DNA from: Hymenolepis diminuta
Lineage: Eukaryota > Platyhelminthes > Cestoda > Cyclophyllidea > Hymenolepididae
Length of the DNA: 64,000 nucleotides
NCBI GenBank assembly: GCA_900708905.1
Contig: CAADRB010000003.1
Location: 5,411,178 to 5,475,177, forward strand
Direction of reading: 5' to 3'
The position numbers and the translations under genes are program-made. The notes under the pieces were generated by a model. That model was given only the letters and a program-made list of their open reading frames with translations. It was not told where the DNA came from and ran no database searches. Below, in pieces: positions 12,301 through 26,030 of the stretch. Position 1 is the first letter of the stretch. Every line of letters begins with the position of its first letter.

Positions 12301-12915
12301 CAGTTTGCTTTTAATACTGAGAAGCAGTCAGATGATGCCGAAGATATGGTAACCAAAACACCTACTCTTAAAGTCAGCGGTTAATATATCAAATTATATG
12401 ATGCAATTTAACAAGGTAACAGTATGAATTCAAACTTAGAAGAATGCAAGTGATCTTTTTAGGAGGATGCTTAAAATCGTAAACAGCAAACGAATGTTTA
12501 AACTTTCAAATTTTATGTATTATTTTCATAAATTAAAAACAAAATTATAAAGTTTAAATTTGAAAATTTGACTTTCGAGTGAGTTAACGTTCGAATATAT
12601 CTGATCTCATTGCAAGCATAATAGATGGAGCGGGTGGTCATGCCAATTCGAAAATTAGGGTTTTCCTATAGATACGATCACAAGTCAAAACTACCCAAGA
12701 ATACTAAGATAGTTCATTTGAGTTCACCTTTATTAAACTATGGTGGGTGAGACGGTTATATATGGAAATTGTCATTTATTATAATGCGGGTACGTAGGCA
12801 TCTCAGGACACCTTACACACTTTTAGAAAAAACAGAAAATGAAACTGTTAATGGTTGAAACTTAAAATTTCTTCTAACAAAACAAAAAATGCAATATCTA
12901 TTACCTAGATTTTAT
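6400..12915. other. Gene-free AT-rich region
   Basis: No open frame over 80 codons and none with recognisable protein features. Short frames near 7.2-7.45, 7.95-8.14 and 11.27-11.50 kb have AT-driven composition and no conserved motif. A phrase at 9,748-9,775 (ggtcaacaagttctgaata core) recurs in altered form near 39.0 kb, so some old dispersed repeat is present. Confidence 0.5.
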
Positions 12916-12919
12916 TCTA

Positions 12920-13750
12920 TATCATTCTTCTTCGACTTCTATCAGCCACTCAGTTCCAGTCTGGAAGCAACTATAAGCCTTCATCAGATGGTCTTTATCG
13001 CACGGACTATTGCTTCCATGAGAGAAAAGATCTAGTGTCATGGAGATGCTTTTTAACTTCCTTTATAATCACGCCTCGTCTCGAACCGCCCCACACATAA
13101 TAATACAAAGGATTAAGGTCTGGTGAGTTAGGAGGTAGCCATAAGTTTGATGTGACATGACGATAAAAATTATTCAGCCATCCAATCCTGGCTTTTAAGA
13201 GGTTATGGAATAGAACCGAATCTTGTTGGAAGACGTTGTTGGAATGGGGGGGGGGTCTTTCTCTATTGGCTATATTCTGTCCAAGGNNNNNNNNNNNNNN
13301 NNNNNNNNNNNNNNNNNNNNNNNNNNNNNNNNNNNNNNNNNNNNNNNNNNNNNNNNNNNNNNNNNNNNNNNNNNNNNNNNNNNNNNNNNNNNNNNNNNNN
13401 NNNNNNNNNNNNNNNNNNNNNNNNNNNNNNNNNNNNCCTCTCAACATCGAAAACCATCACTATTGGTGGAAACTTCGTGCTCTTAACAGTGGGAACTTCA
13501 ATGGAGTCCGCCCACACACTGTCACCCACCATTTCTTCCATTGAATTTTTGATCCTGGGGGAAGTTTATTTCGTTGGAGAAAAACTAAAGACACTCTTGT
13601 TCTTCTGACTGCTTCAATTTCTCTAAGAGTTGTTTCGCTCATATTAAATGATTCTTGAGTTGTTTTTGTCTACATAAACTGAAGACCTCGCCTAGGAACG
13701 TATAAGGATTGTATCCGAGGTCTTGATGGACAACATTGCTTATATATATT
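12920..13750 (-). pseudogene. Mariner-like (Tc1/mariner) transposase relic
   Basis: Remains of a cut-and-paste transposase, read in pieces from different minus-strand frames. From N to C: VVHQDLGYNPY (about 13,730), LLEKLKQSEEQ, FFSNEINFPQDQKFN (13,580-13,540), a stretch with KSTKFPPIVMVFD (about 13,470), the gap, then VFQQDS (13,235-13,215), LWLPPNSPDLNPLYYYVWG (13,150-13,085) and a frameshifted KDHLMKAYSCFQ near 12,990. These follow the order of mariner transposases with a WPPxSPDLNPLDYxVWG block. The first catalytic Asp (expected in FFSDE) is Asn at 13,573-13,575; the QQD Asp (13,220-13,222) is kept; the third (PLDY) is Tyr at 13,103-13,105. Several stops and frameshifts also occur. Terminal inverted repeats were not identified. 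A frame continuing to about 14,066 may hold the N-terminal DNA-binding part but is not recognisable. Confidence 0.85.
13287..13436. other. Assembly gap (150 N) inside the transposase relic
   Basis: A run of 150 N falls between the VMVFD and QQD blocks of the transposase relic. A collapsed or ambiguous repeat assembly is the simplest reason. Long X-containing frames across it are artefacts. Confidence 0.98.
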
Positions 13751-14069
13751 GCTGTTTCTTCAGGCACTTGAAGATGTTTGGCAAGATGTCTTCACACGAT
13801 TTTCGACCATCATGCCATGCCATGTACTCTTTCACAAACTCAAATGTTCTATTGAGTGAGTGAGCAGAGCGTTGAAAATGCTCCTGTTTTCTCTTCTTCA
13901 TGGAGGCCAATTCACCTCCATTGTTGTCAGTTAGTAGCGCCTTTCTAACTATGCAAACGAAAGATATGACGACTCTATAAAACCGAACAATTTTTAAAAT
14001 TCTGTGTTTCACTTTAATAGACACTATTACAACGTGTCTTTCCATTCCATTAGCAATATCTATCAATAT

Positions 14070-17000
14070 CTAGCAATACTATCTGGCATGAGATCTTCTG
14101 ATACAAAAACATTAATTATTCTCGGTTAGTTTAAATTACAAAAAATATACGTGTCCTCAGATACCTTACACAACCTGTATATAATTTTTGAAATACAAAC
14201 CCGTAGCGAGACACTAAGTTACAAAATGTATATTTGAAAGGCAAATAGACTCGGGTAGAAGCAACATCTTTCAATAAAGTTCAAGGGAGGAAGAATTGAG
14301 CAGAATTGGGAAATGAATAAGAGTTATCAAAATGGATCAACTTCATTTGATCTTTGAATTCACTGATCGGCAGTTCACTAATTCATCCCCCGAAATTTCA
14401 ATTTTACATATATTCCCAATCTCTAAAGAAAAATCATATTTAATATGCCTTCTTCTAGCTGACCGATCAATTAATTTGAGTGATACATCATCAAATTTGA
14501 ATATAGTACTTTATTAACCAAGGTAGGAGATAAACGATCCTAGAAAAACAATTTAACAGGGTAGAATTACAAGGGTTCACTCATGATTAATCAGCCTAAT
14601 CATGCCTTTTTGTTATGGTTTTTGTAAGTGTAAAATGAGCCTCAAATTTCATATCAAATGACTAATGACGCGCATTTATTTAATAGAAAACATGTGATTT
14701 TGGGGAACAAAACAAATCAGAAATCTTACACGCATTTATTTATTAATTATCTTTTGAATCGTTAATTATTTGCATACAAAAATACGTTTATTTTATTTTT
14801 AGTAAAAAGGGAAACATATAATGCCGTTAACAATAATTGATAGGTATGCTCGTAAACGTATTGTTTCCATCGCAATTAACGAATGCTTTCATCTGTATTA
14901 TTTTAAAATACCGGAGGGTTTAAGATAAAGTATATCAATATTTAATTATAATGTAAATAAAATAATTACTTTATTCTAACAAAACAATATCATTTATGAC
15001 CGGCTGAAAAGCCAAAGAAACAGTATTACCTACCACCTGGGGAATCGTGGAAAAGAAATGAAGAAAAATTAAATTTACCTTGATTGAACTTAGTTAATCA
15101 AATTCTGTTTGGATAAAACAACCTACGTAAATATATTTGACGATTTTGGGGCTCAAAAAAGCCGGTAATTATATACATACCCTAGTTAGGTGAAATCGTC
15201 GCATATCTCACCTGTCACCTTCCGGGTCATAGACGACACAAATAAATCGAAGCGACATAACCAACTAAGAATGTAACACGTTCTTAATATCGGGGACACA
15301 AACTCACCTTGAGAATGGTAATTAAACAATTAAATCTGAATACTTCCAATGAGAATGCAGAAAGTTAAATGCTTCCAGAACATCGATTAAGTAAGCTTCT
15401 CATATGCTCCTATTCAGCCCATATTTTCATTTCTTTCCAAACTATTGTGCTATTTCGCGTATTTAAAAGTTACTTAGTGATTAGTATTTGCCAGTTGTGT
15501 TTTCCATTGATAAGAATACCCTCAAATAAAAAGACAACTTTATATCGATACTGCAGGAGATGATGGAAGGAATTCAATGAGGCATAAGGCATCCCGGAGA
15601 TTTTCAAGAAATGACATAAGTGCTCATTTAGAGATAAGTTGAAGTCTGTAAAATAGTTTTTTTGCTTAATATATTTCTCAAGATGAAACGTATTTGTTTG
15701 AAAGTTTGACCTAGAGTTGAAAAAATCTATGCATGTTTGTTTTGTACATTTCTCCGAAAAATTGTTTTATTGCCACCCCCTCCCTCCCCCTCTCCCACAA
15801 CATCTAGGAAGCCAAATTAATGGGCTGCGGATCGGAACTTTCCAGACCCATCATTGAAATGTTAACAATATTCGATTTCTGCAGGGATTTTATGCTGTCG
15901 CCCAAATGAAAAACTTGTGTTCTCTCACCTCTCTTATTGATCAAAATTACTCAGAACAGTCATTCATACACATTACTGAATGAGCATCGATATTGTGACT
16001 CCTGAACTAATAGCCCTGGTCGTTGATCGCTGTGTATCGAAACTCATTTTTCATAACCTTGGTTTAAACCTTCGGTCCCATTTCTTCCTTCTCTTTTGAG
16101 AGGGGTCTTCCACATAATTTTAGTTTAGTAAAATTCAAATATTCTGATCGATTTCTACGCTTTAACATCACCTAAAAGCTGTTGTTTACTAGTCTATCCT
16201 TTTCAAAAGATTTTGCAAGGAGCAGAAGTCTTGACCATAAAGATCTACAATCATGGTCGGATATATTTTTTTTCAACATAACTTTTTGAATCAGTCTCTA
16301 AACGCTTAATGTATTGTCGTACAATCAACAACAATCTTGAATAATTCAGAAGGCAGTTCAGGCAATAAAACTGTTTTTCCCTCCTATTCATTGTACAAAA
16401 GATACATATGAGCTTGAAGAAGATTGACTTTCGATTTTCAATGTGGCGAAAATGGAAGGATTACTTTTAAATCAGTATCTTAAAGTTACAGAGAAAATAG
16501 ATAAAACCAACCAATCAATCCAAACAAATAGTCCCTAAGTTCTGAATATCGCGTAATAGAACTCTCGCCAGCACCTTAGAACGAATGCCAGAAGAACCTT
16601 AGGACATTGGAGCAAGTTGCAGTGTGCTAGTCATTAAATAACGGGCCAGCAAACACACGAATCTGGAATTCGTGTGAGATAAAAGTCCTCTATGCCCAGC
16701 CTTTGTACTCTACTTCCGCAGGATTTCATTGTTTTTCTGTTCTTTGAATTAAATAAAATTTACCAGGATAAAATTTTATTATTTTCATTTTACTTTATGA
16801 TCGACAATAATACTTTTTTGACGAATTTAACCACATGATTTTAAAAATTGCCTTGTGTGAACTCAACTTACGGAGCTCCACTAATTTCAAATTTGTAGCT
16901 ATCTCATCTTTGATGTCAAGATTACAACCTGCAGAATATTGTGTAAGATTATTTTGATTTATCAATTCTTTAAATAAATAACGAATTGAAGAGGCGACAC

Positions 17001-18290
17001 TGACCACCATAGTTGAAAAATCTGTCAAAAAGCATATGACATTGTTATAAAGAATTTGCTCCAATCAAGGGGACGAAATATGAATTTAAAACTTGATATA
17101 CCCATCTGGGAAATATTTCTCAGACTCTTTGTGATCTCCCCCTCTTTATCATTTGCTGGATTTTCTGTAAATCGATTTCAGTAACTTCTCACAATCTCGA
17201 AAAACTCTTCTTCTTTGAGCAGTTATAGCAACATTTGTAAATATCGTATACTGAGGTGAAAGTCATGAGTAAAATGGACCCAAATATTTTTCAAAAACCC
17301 AAATTTTCATAGACATTTGTAATTTATGGAGTTAAGGTGGAATTTATCACCATTAAGTTGGCTGAATACCAAATCACACAGGTAAAACGCCTAGTAGAAT
17401 GTAAGTCGTTAAATTAAGGACATGGCAAGATGCCCTAACTACCAATATTCTGACATGATTAATTCATATTTTACCCAACTGACTTCTATATTGCGATTTT
17501 CTGAATACAAGCAGAATGATTTTCCTACTCGCACAGAAAAATAACTTTGTCATTTAAAACTTTGGACAATAATTGACAATGAACAAGGGAGAATCTAACA
17601 AATGATAAGGGAAAGCGGGTCAAATAGATTCAGAGAGCAAAGTCAAGATATCAAAGAGTCTTAGTTTACTTTACTTTTGAATTCGAGTTGCAGGATATTT
17701 ACTAAGTAAGCAGTCCACTTGCCAAAGTTCGAGTTTTACGTTTAGTCTCCTGAATAGCAACACATGTTTGGTTACGATGTTCAGCGCTTATCGACCAGTA
17801 TTTTTAATCATGGTGTCGGTCTCACCACTTTAATGGATATTTTTTCTCAGTGGTTGAGAAGATAAATGTCCCCATATGATGCTACACATTTTACGGTTTT
17901 AAAATAGCAGAAATGAGATATATTAAAAATTGTAAGTTAAAGTTAACTCAATCGTACCCGCAATCTTATTTTGCGAGCAAAAATGCATATCTTATTTAGA
18001 AAAGAAGATGTGGAAACAAATATATGCAATTAAATATGTTAAATTTTTCCATCTTCAAACTTTCCTCCCTTGTGTTGGGATGATAGGGAAATTAGAAAGT
18101 TCTTGCTTGCCTATGAAAATTTATGCAATCATTTGCTAATTTCTGGGTGTTTTTAAGCTACTATGATAAATAAATAAGCTTTTTTAGCTTAAAATTGCTC
18201 TTTTTAAATAAATATTTTAATCATAATTTGTCTTGATTGAGGTATTGCGATGTGATGTGCCGATGTGATATGGCAGTTCATTATTACTAA
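14070..18290. other. Gene-free region with one perfect small hairpin
   Basis: AT-rich, no conserved coding frame seen. Contains a C-rich tract near 15,774-15,797 and the perfect hairpin at 16,654-16,676, listed separately. Confidence 0.5.
16654..16676. repeat. Perfect 9-bp stem hairpin
   Basis: CACACGAAT at 16,654-16,662 and ATTCGTGTG at 16,668-16,676 are exact reverse complements around the 5-nt loop ctgga. It lies in a slightly less AT-rich patch (16.53-16.73 kb) that also holds a phrase taagttctgaatatcg seen elsewhere in the window, so it may be part of an old dispersed repeat. Confidence 0.7.
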
Positions 18291-18323
18291 TGTGCACTGG
18301 CTATTTATGGTGGCGTGTAAAAA

Positions 18324-18480
18324 GCTGATTGGCCCTAATGGATATCGAACTTTGATTGGTTAAAGGAATCTGTACGCACTCCTTTGACTAATCGTTGCGA
18401 AACTGATTGCGCGGTTTCACTTACCAGAATGTACGATTGCGCGATCGATGACCTGGTTTGAACGTTCCAGAATGTTGTAG
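18324..18480. promoter_or_regulatory. Promoter-like cluster: inverted CCAAT boxes and a heat-shock element
   Basis: Two ATTGG motifs (inverted CCAAT) lie at 18,328-18,332 and 18,355-18,359. Downstream, GATTGCGCG occurs twice, each copy followed some 10-25 nt later by CCAGAATGT. The second copy contains GAACGTTCCAGAA at 18,460-18,472, a perfect three-unit heat-shock element (GAAnnTTCnnGAA). The patch is clearly richer in G+C than its surroundings. No coding exon was recognised on either side, so the target gene, if any, is unknown. Confidence 0.4.
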
Positions 18481-18549
18481 TTTGTGATTAATGACCTCGT
18501 CCGCACCTTCCGGATTGCTCTAGTGTGCGTAAGGAAACATTATTAGAGA

Positions 18550-21500
18550 GCCTTGATGGCGCTGTAAACTCCAAATGTAGAATAGAGAGTTTAGCAGGTA
18601 TATGGGATAACTCAGGACATTAAAAGAGCCTGAATTCAAGTTAATGCCAAATTTATTTTATTACTGCTGTTTGGATCGAACTGTCAAGGTTAATTAAATC
18701 AAGTTATTGGTCTTACTATCACGGGGTAATTATTACTTCATTACTTTATCCCAATTTAACAGGTACTGTCGAATATTACCAAAGGATTCTATACTCATGA
18801 AGTCGGTTTATTCAAAGTTTGAGATGAATTAGAAGAAATTTTACTTAAATCACAGAAAAAATTTGTCTCACATTAATCTTTCAGAAGTAATTGAAATAAA
18901 CAAGTAAAAATTAATTTATTGCATCTCGGATATAGAGACGAGATTGTAGCGATTATCGTTTGTTTTTTTCGTTCTAAATACCCACAATTATCTGATATTA
19001 AGCAAATCAGAAATACTTTATGAAATATACCGCCGTGTAGGATGTTTGTACAGTTCCGTTGAGATAGGAATGAGATAATGTTAATGATGGAATATTTTAT
19101 TAGTGAAGAATAAAGAGAAGGCAGAAATTTTGCAATATGTTTGATGAGACCATGATTCCTTGAGGAAGTAGAATTCACACCTCAGAGGAAATTGATAAAA
19201 TAATTAAAACCTGGGGTCAAATCATACAGAAAAGATATACGCAGAAGACAATCGACCACATCAAAATCGGTAAGCAGGAAAAAGAGGACAGTAAACGCAG
19301 ATGTTATACGAATTGCTATAAATCTCCTATTCCTACGAAATTGCATATCTTAAAGTAATCTGCCCAAGAGGTTCATAATCTAAACTTTTTTACTCCGAAA
19401 GCAGATGGGAAGGAAAAAATATAAAGGTCCTATTTTAAAGTTAAGTTCCTTTAATTTTAACCCAAATATAACCCGTGTACCAACTCTCTGTCTATTTTAA
19501 AATCATTCTATTGATGATAAGTCGATGAATACGTCAAACGAGGTGGAAAAGAGAGCAATTTTTTATTGTTGAAAACTTAAACAGTCTCGGCAGTCTAATG
19601 TTAACGTTGTACCATTTTGATCTTTCACAGCGATACAAATCGACTTTTGTCAGTGATTTGATCGCATGAATTTTCCATTCTGTCACCAGTTGCATTTCAC
19701 ACTTTCTACGTCTCTCTCCCTCTCTGTTTATGGCAGAATTTTAATTATTCACTGTTTATTCGAAGCACAAATCTTGAAATTTTCTACTTTTAATCATTTT
19801 TAAATATTTAATTTGGGAAAAGCGTCAAAAAGAAACGAGTTTTTTGGAAATGCAACTGGATAAAATTTTCGTTTCTATAAACAAAAAAACATTTTGCTTC
19901 GATATGGATGAATTTGTTATAAGATCAGATAAAAATCTTCTCAAATGATTTTTTCCACCCATTTCATACTTAATGACTCTGAATTAACCTTTTAATTCTG
20001 TCCTTGCTCTCATTGTTAAATCTTCTTCTTCTTTTTCTGAGTTGTTGTTTACTGTTTAAAATTTTTATTAAGCTGAACTCTAAAGAATTTAATTATGTTT
20101 AAAATACCCCTTTTAGTCTCTTTTGTCAATTCATGTACCAAGCAAATTGCAATCAGCTGAACGAAGCTCGAAATATGGCAAGAACTCAACGAGATTTCCA
20201 GGGATCAAACGATTAATATTGAATTTTGGAATAAATAGATGAGAATGTGGACAATTTGATGCTTCTGAAAGACTCTTGACATCGGGGTCCCATTATAATC
20301 TTTACTTGTCCATTTTTTCGACCTTTACTGACCAAGATCAATATTTTGAAGCTATCCAATCATTGAAGCTTATAAGCGCATTTTGGACTTTTTCATTTAA
20401 TTATTGATTAGGACCTTTAATTTTTGAGCATACATTTGAAATTTTTATGATTTTACAAAAAATGAATTTCTGCACATTTAATAATTCCGTTTTTAGAGTA
20501 AAATTCCTAAATTACTTAAAAAACAGCATTTCTAAAGCAAAAAATTTTAATTTATGAGTCTGTTTTCGCAAATTTTTTATAACTACGTGCAATTGAAAAT
20601 TTATAATCTTCTCCTGGGTAATGAAAGAAGAGATGTTAATTAATTGGATAGGTGTAATTTTTGTACTCAGATTGAAGCCTGGAAATAGAATCACCCATTT
20701 GAATGAGTCAAGATTCTTCATTAGATGTTTTCAGCTAAAAAGGTTTGATAAATCTTACCTACTTTCATAATTTTTTTTTAAAATTATGTTACTTTATGCT
20801 TTTTAGGTGCTAAAATGATCGAGAAGGTATATTTGCATTGCAATGTTGTTATATTTTAAAAATTATTACTCCAAGTTTTGTTCTCACCCTGAAAAATTGT
20901 GTTTTTCAGCCTCGCTATTGACTATATGAGTGAAAAAATGTTTTGGGTTTGCTTCTCCTCAGTTTGTTTGATATTCAAGTTTATGAGTAATCGTAAATGC
21001 AAGGGTCATATTTAACTCGTGACTGTCTCAAAGAATAAGGTCAACCTACATTATTTTTCTACTTACTCATAATTAGTGATCGGGGGTAATAACTTATTGA
21101 ATTTGTCTTAATTTGCTAAGTTGCCCAAATTTATGAATCAACCAGTTATTGTGACTGGGTCAGTGTATATTTTGAACCATTTTACAATAGCAAAACGATA
21201 TTCTTAACAAATACCATTAGCCTATTTTGCTTATTTTCAATATCGTTAGCATCTCCGCTATATTAAGAGTATAAGCTACTAAGCAAGATCATCTTGTCCT
21301 CTTGATATTCGGACGATAAAGTGAACTGAAGTGGCAAAACCGGCCCTTCTTGAAACGATAAAAACTGATCAATGAGCACTGGATAATATAAAGAACTGTT
21401 TACTTCAATCCAGAAATCAGAATTTTGAAATCTAAACAACCTGTTCAATAAATTTTGTACAAAGTGAAACCAAAATCAGCTGAAATATGACACTTGAATA

Positions 21501-24500
21501 TCGTGACATTGCTCTCTGCATCTTTTCGAACTCCTCTCCCTTATCATTTGTTGGCAATCTATTAACCGATCTGAGTTACTACCCTCACTAAAAATTACAT
21601 TCTTACATTACGACTGATATTATTACCTGAGCTTAAATATTTTATTCCATTTTCCACCTTTAATAATTTTGGAAACATAATAACTTTTAATTTATTCACT
21701 TTCAGGCACACAAACAAATCGGCAACTATTTTGCCAACCAATAGTGAAAGAGTAATTTTATGAATAAGCAAAGGTCACACATTCCTAACCTCGTAACATT
21801 ACTCTTTGTTTTTTAAAGAAAATATATTTATTTGTTCTTTTTAAGTATTCAAATGCAGGACTTTTGATATTAGTGTCAGCAGAGATTGATCGGTTACATA
21901 TGGACATTTTGATTTAAATACAGTAATAATTTTACTTGTGGTTTGCATGACCTTTCAACTTGTTTAAAATTCAGTTTGTAAGGCAGTTAGTGGAAAAATG
22001 GTTACTAAATTCTGCTTTCAGGAGGATAATTTGATTAATAATTTCACTCTATGTTTTGAAAACTACACTACTTTAAGAGCCTTTTGAAATGATGATATCA
22101 CCTTCATAAGTACAGATCCGTATTTCAATCTAATTAAATTATACTTATTTCAATCGGATTTCTTATTATTTAAACAAAATCATGGGCATCTCAAGTCTGA
22201 CTGCGGATAATCCCTTTCGGATGGTTCTGATCCACTTGGATGTCATTTTTATTCTCTGCTCATAAAGTTCATATTAATGAATACCTCTCAAATTTTCATC
22301 CTCTCCTAATTCTTCCTCACACTCTTTATTTTAATCAGGTTTATTATTATGACGTAAGGAAGGCAAAATAAACATAATACGATATTCTATTTAAAATTTA
22401 AATAATAATATAAAATGCTCGCTGGAATATTTTGAACACCTCGGAACACCATTGCTATAACATATTTTTCATCAATTTCCTGTTGCAGTTCTCAATTGTC
22501 AGTGCAGCGATGTGAGTATATAACTCCGTGTATTCGAAGGACCAAGTTTAGAACCTCATAATGCAGGCAGTTTGCATGTGCTTGCAATGTCAAGCGATTC
22601 GATGATATTTGAAATCACTTTGTCAAACTGAGTTTTAAAAAATTTTGTTAAGTACCATTTATCGAGATTTTTCTTTGAAATGATTTATTTATTTTTTATT
22701 CTTAATTTTTCACATATTTGGAATTAGCTTTAAACTAATTTTTAATTAAAATAAGGTGAGCGTGCATTAATCAATTAATGCATTTAAATTATATATTCAA
22801 ATATATTTTGCGCTGGTATCCCAACAGACTCAATTTAGGGGATAAGAATACCGCTATAAAATTCTGCAGTTAAAGTTTCCGACAAATATTTCTGGCTTTA
22901 ACTTATCCTGTATCAAGCAGAATTAGTTATGCTAAAATACCCACTCAGTTCGTTTTAGTAAAACAAACAAAAGAAAGTGGTGGGGAGAGAAATCGTTGAG
23001 CGGAAAAGACGCAAGTGATAAGAGGGTTCAATGTAAGTAATATGTTAAATTGGTAAGAAATTTGGAGAATTTAGAAGGCAATGGCAAAAATCAGTTCCAA
23101 CCAGTAGTGATAGTGGCATAAGTCCCACTTAGAGCAAATTCTCTTCCTTTCATCATCGATCAACTTTGATTCTTTTCTCGGTATTGAGCAGCCTAGTACA
23201 GTCAACTTTGCGGTTTTGTTTTTTAATCCACCTCCTACAAGTGGACCTAAGTATTAGCTGTTTAAAACAAAGCAAACACCTTAAATATATATTTATATAC
23301 ATTTTTGGGTTAAAAAATGACAAGAAAAATGACTAGTTTATCAAACAGTGTCACCAAATTGAAAAAATATATTTAAAAATAGCAAACACAAAGGGTATTA
23401 AGGAGAAAAGAAGGGTTTGGTCTTTGAGACAGTTTGATGGACGTAGTTGTAACTGCCTTTTCGTGGTTATCTTCAAAGAACGATCTTCATACCGAGTAGT
23501 TGCCTTATAAAACGCATTTTATTAAAAAATGAGTCATATGAGGCTCATCTGTGTTGACGACTGAGTCGGCCTAATTTTCATTTTCTGTGAATATTAACAT
23601 TTATTAAAAAATTATTTATAAAAATAAGGATGTAAGAAGATTTTATGTTCCTTATTCCATGGGTTATGTCTATTCATACTTCAGAGTCTTGAGAATACTG
23701 AAAATTTTAGGCCCTACGACATTCCGTAACTATTCATGCCAATGCGAAGGAAAAAATGAGCCAAACGTTGGTTGGAATTAGCCTTCACGTCCGATTTATT
23801 AGAATTTTACTCTTCAGAAGTGAACTCATCAACGAATGGTTGTTGATGTTGACATGGAGGTTTCACTCTGGTGGTGTGATACTATTTGCCCGATGGCGTG
23901 TAATTGAAATTGCGCTTTCCATTCTTGGCAAAGCATTGCTTCGTTTTCCTATAAGCTTTTAAATTTGAAATTACAAATGAATGCAAAATTTTTTCATCGA
24001 TACAGAAATATATTAAAACGTCCGTCCACCCAGCGTCCAAAATCTGTTCAAATAGTTCGATCGAAAAAGGTATTAAAGAAAAATATTTAAAAATTAATAT
24101 TAGAAGCTAAATGCAAATTTTTTGGAGAGAAGTCTGTACGTCTACTGAATTGGAAGATCATTTAATGAAGTGGTCCTCTTCCCTTTTAGAATATGACTTT
24201 GCTTGATCACACGAGATAGTGATGTTTGGCCTCTTGCCAAAAATAACTTTTGAAATATTTTATTAACTGATTAATGTATCACATGTATTATTTTTCTGGA
24301 GATTTTGGCATTTATGAACTCCGAAAAAAGGAATAATCCCATTTTTAAATAAGAGAAAAGCACAAAAAAACGAAGAGTTATAAAGTAAGTCATTGAAGCA
24401 TGCAATTGATCTAGTTGACGCCGAAAACAATTAAGAGAGCAAAAGAATCTTCTTTCATTTAAGCTCTGTTTTTGTCATTATACTCAAATTTTCAACTAAG

Positions 24501-25060
24501 ATTTGTATTTGATGCCATGCATAAAAGTTCCGATCAAAAGTATCTTTGAGTTCGGATTGTAGAACGCGGTCCATTTTGAGGGGTTATTGACTTGAAGCCA
24601 ATTATTTGAAAGGTAAAAAGTTAATGAATATCGAGTTTGCAGAAATAAAACTTTGAAATGTAAGCTGAATGAATAATGTTTGAGTTTAAGATAATAGATC
24701 CAACAGAACTTTCCTTTTATTGCCCTGGCAACAGATCGAATACGTCCCTGTTACAAATTTTCATTTTGCTCAAAACATTTATGAGTATGTCATCTGAAGG
24801 CAGTAACAAGTGAGCTCATATTCCAAAAAACGTTTTGCCCCTGAGTTTGGGATCAACACTGCTTCGACCACGTTTTCGATTCACTTGTAAATACAACTTT
24901 CATAAGCTCAGGAGGCTCTTAATAGGTAATCTTGAAGTTATCGTATCTAATTCTCATATTGATTTAAAGACTGCGTCACTAAATTTCCCTGATGAGAAAC
25001 GCGAACCCTGTCATTCATTTTATCAGCCAGACGTTGCCAATGTGGTTGACCGTTCCTTTC
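18550..25060. other. Gene-free AT-rich region
   Basis: No conserved protein or RNA gene seen on either strand. Open frames here are short, and their composition is what random AT-rich DNA gives. Confidence 0.5.
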
Positions 25061-25069
25061 AATGAGTTT

Positions 25070-25155
25070 GCTCTGACGGGTATCGAACCTGTGATTTCTG
25101 GCTTTGCTGAACCTTAGCACAATAACCACAGCGTCATTAGCGCATACATCGTATG
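25070..25155 (-). repeat. Probable tRNA-derived SINE head
   Basis: On the minus strand a tRNA-like segment ends with AGGTTCGATACCCGTCAGAG, which contains a Pol III B-box (GGTTCGANNCC). The bases before it, ttgtgctaaggttcagcaaagccagaaatca, resemble those before the B-box of the copy near 37.35 kb. No intact cloverleaf is apparent, so this is not called a tRNA gene. Confidence 0.5.
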
Positions 25156-25955
25156 GTATCAAGGAGGTTAATTTCAAATGGTTCCAAGAGATTTTAACAT
25201 TTTAATTTTAGTTCAACCTGTGCCTGTCAATAATATTTTACACCTACGTCTGCTGACATGGAATTGCTGAAAATTTGGTCCTTATTTGGCTTGACTGACT
25301 TTCCGAGGTTTATTAGAAACGGATTGCCATTGGTGACAGATTAGATGTCACAATCGGAAAATTTCCATTGACTCCGCTAACTTTAGTGATAGCAAAAGTT
25401 CTCTGATATACGTATCTATAAAATGCCTTCTTACCTTATTCAAATGGCCCCTTAAGTGATACACTACAATACAAAAAAGTTATCAGTTATTCTGTTTTTA
25501 TCACTTTATTTAATAAATCTCCATTTCATGCCTCAAAATGAAACAAAGAAATGAATTAATTTTTTAAATCGCATATTTCATTTGCACGCAATGGTACATA
25601 ATAAATGCCTTACTGTATAAAATGTGTAATAAAATATCAAATTACTCCTTATTGTCTCATTAATTTAATTCATAAATGATTTTCTATTTCTTTTCGCATA
25701 ATTTATTACCATTTATTTCTCCTGAATGTGGACTTAATTTCAGTTCCACAGCCACTTTGTTTTTTACCTCCGTATAAGAAATTAGGAAATATTTGCCAAG
25801 CGTTCGGACAGGTGGATTCATTCACTTCTGTGGATATCACCATTTCATGTATTTCAATGTAGACTCCTATTCAAATATAATATGACGCTTGGGGATTTCT
25901 TAACCTTCCATTAGTATCATAGTGTTCAGTTGAATTATTTCCAGCCTTTACATAT

Positions 25956-26030
25956 NNNNNNNNNNNNNNNNNNNNNNNNNNNNNNNNNNNNNNNNNNNNN
26001 NNNNNNNNNNNNNNNNNNNNNNNNNNNNNN
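25956..26030. other. Assembly gap (75 N)
   Basis: A run of 75 N in otherwise unremarkable AT-rich sequence. Confidence 0.98.

Noticed and set aside
13007..13544. Four long frames filled with X residues
   Set aside because: They run through 150 N; only the known bases at their edges are informative.
24989..25012. CTGATGAGAAACGCGAA resembling the core of a hammerhead ribozyme
   Set aside because: The space between CTGATGA and the GAA box is too short for stem II, the GAAA is incomplete and no matching stems I and III were found.
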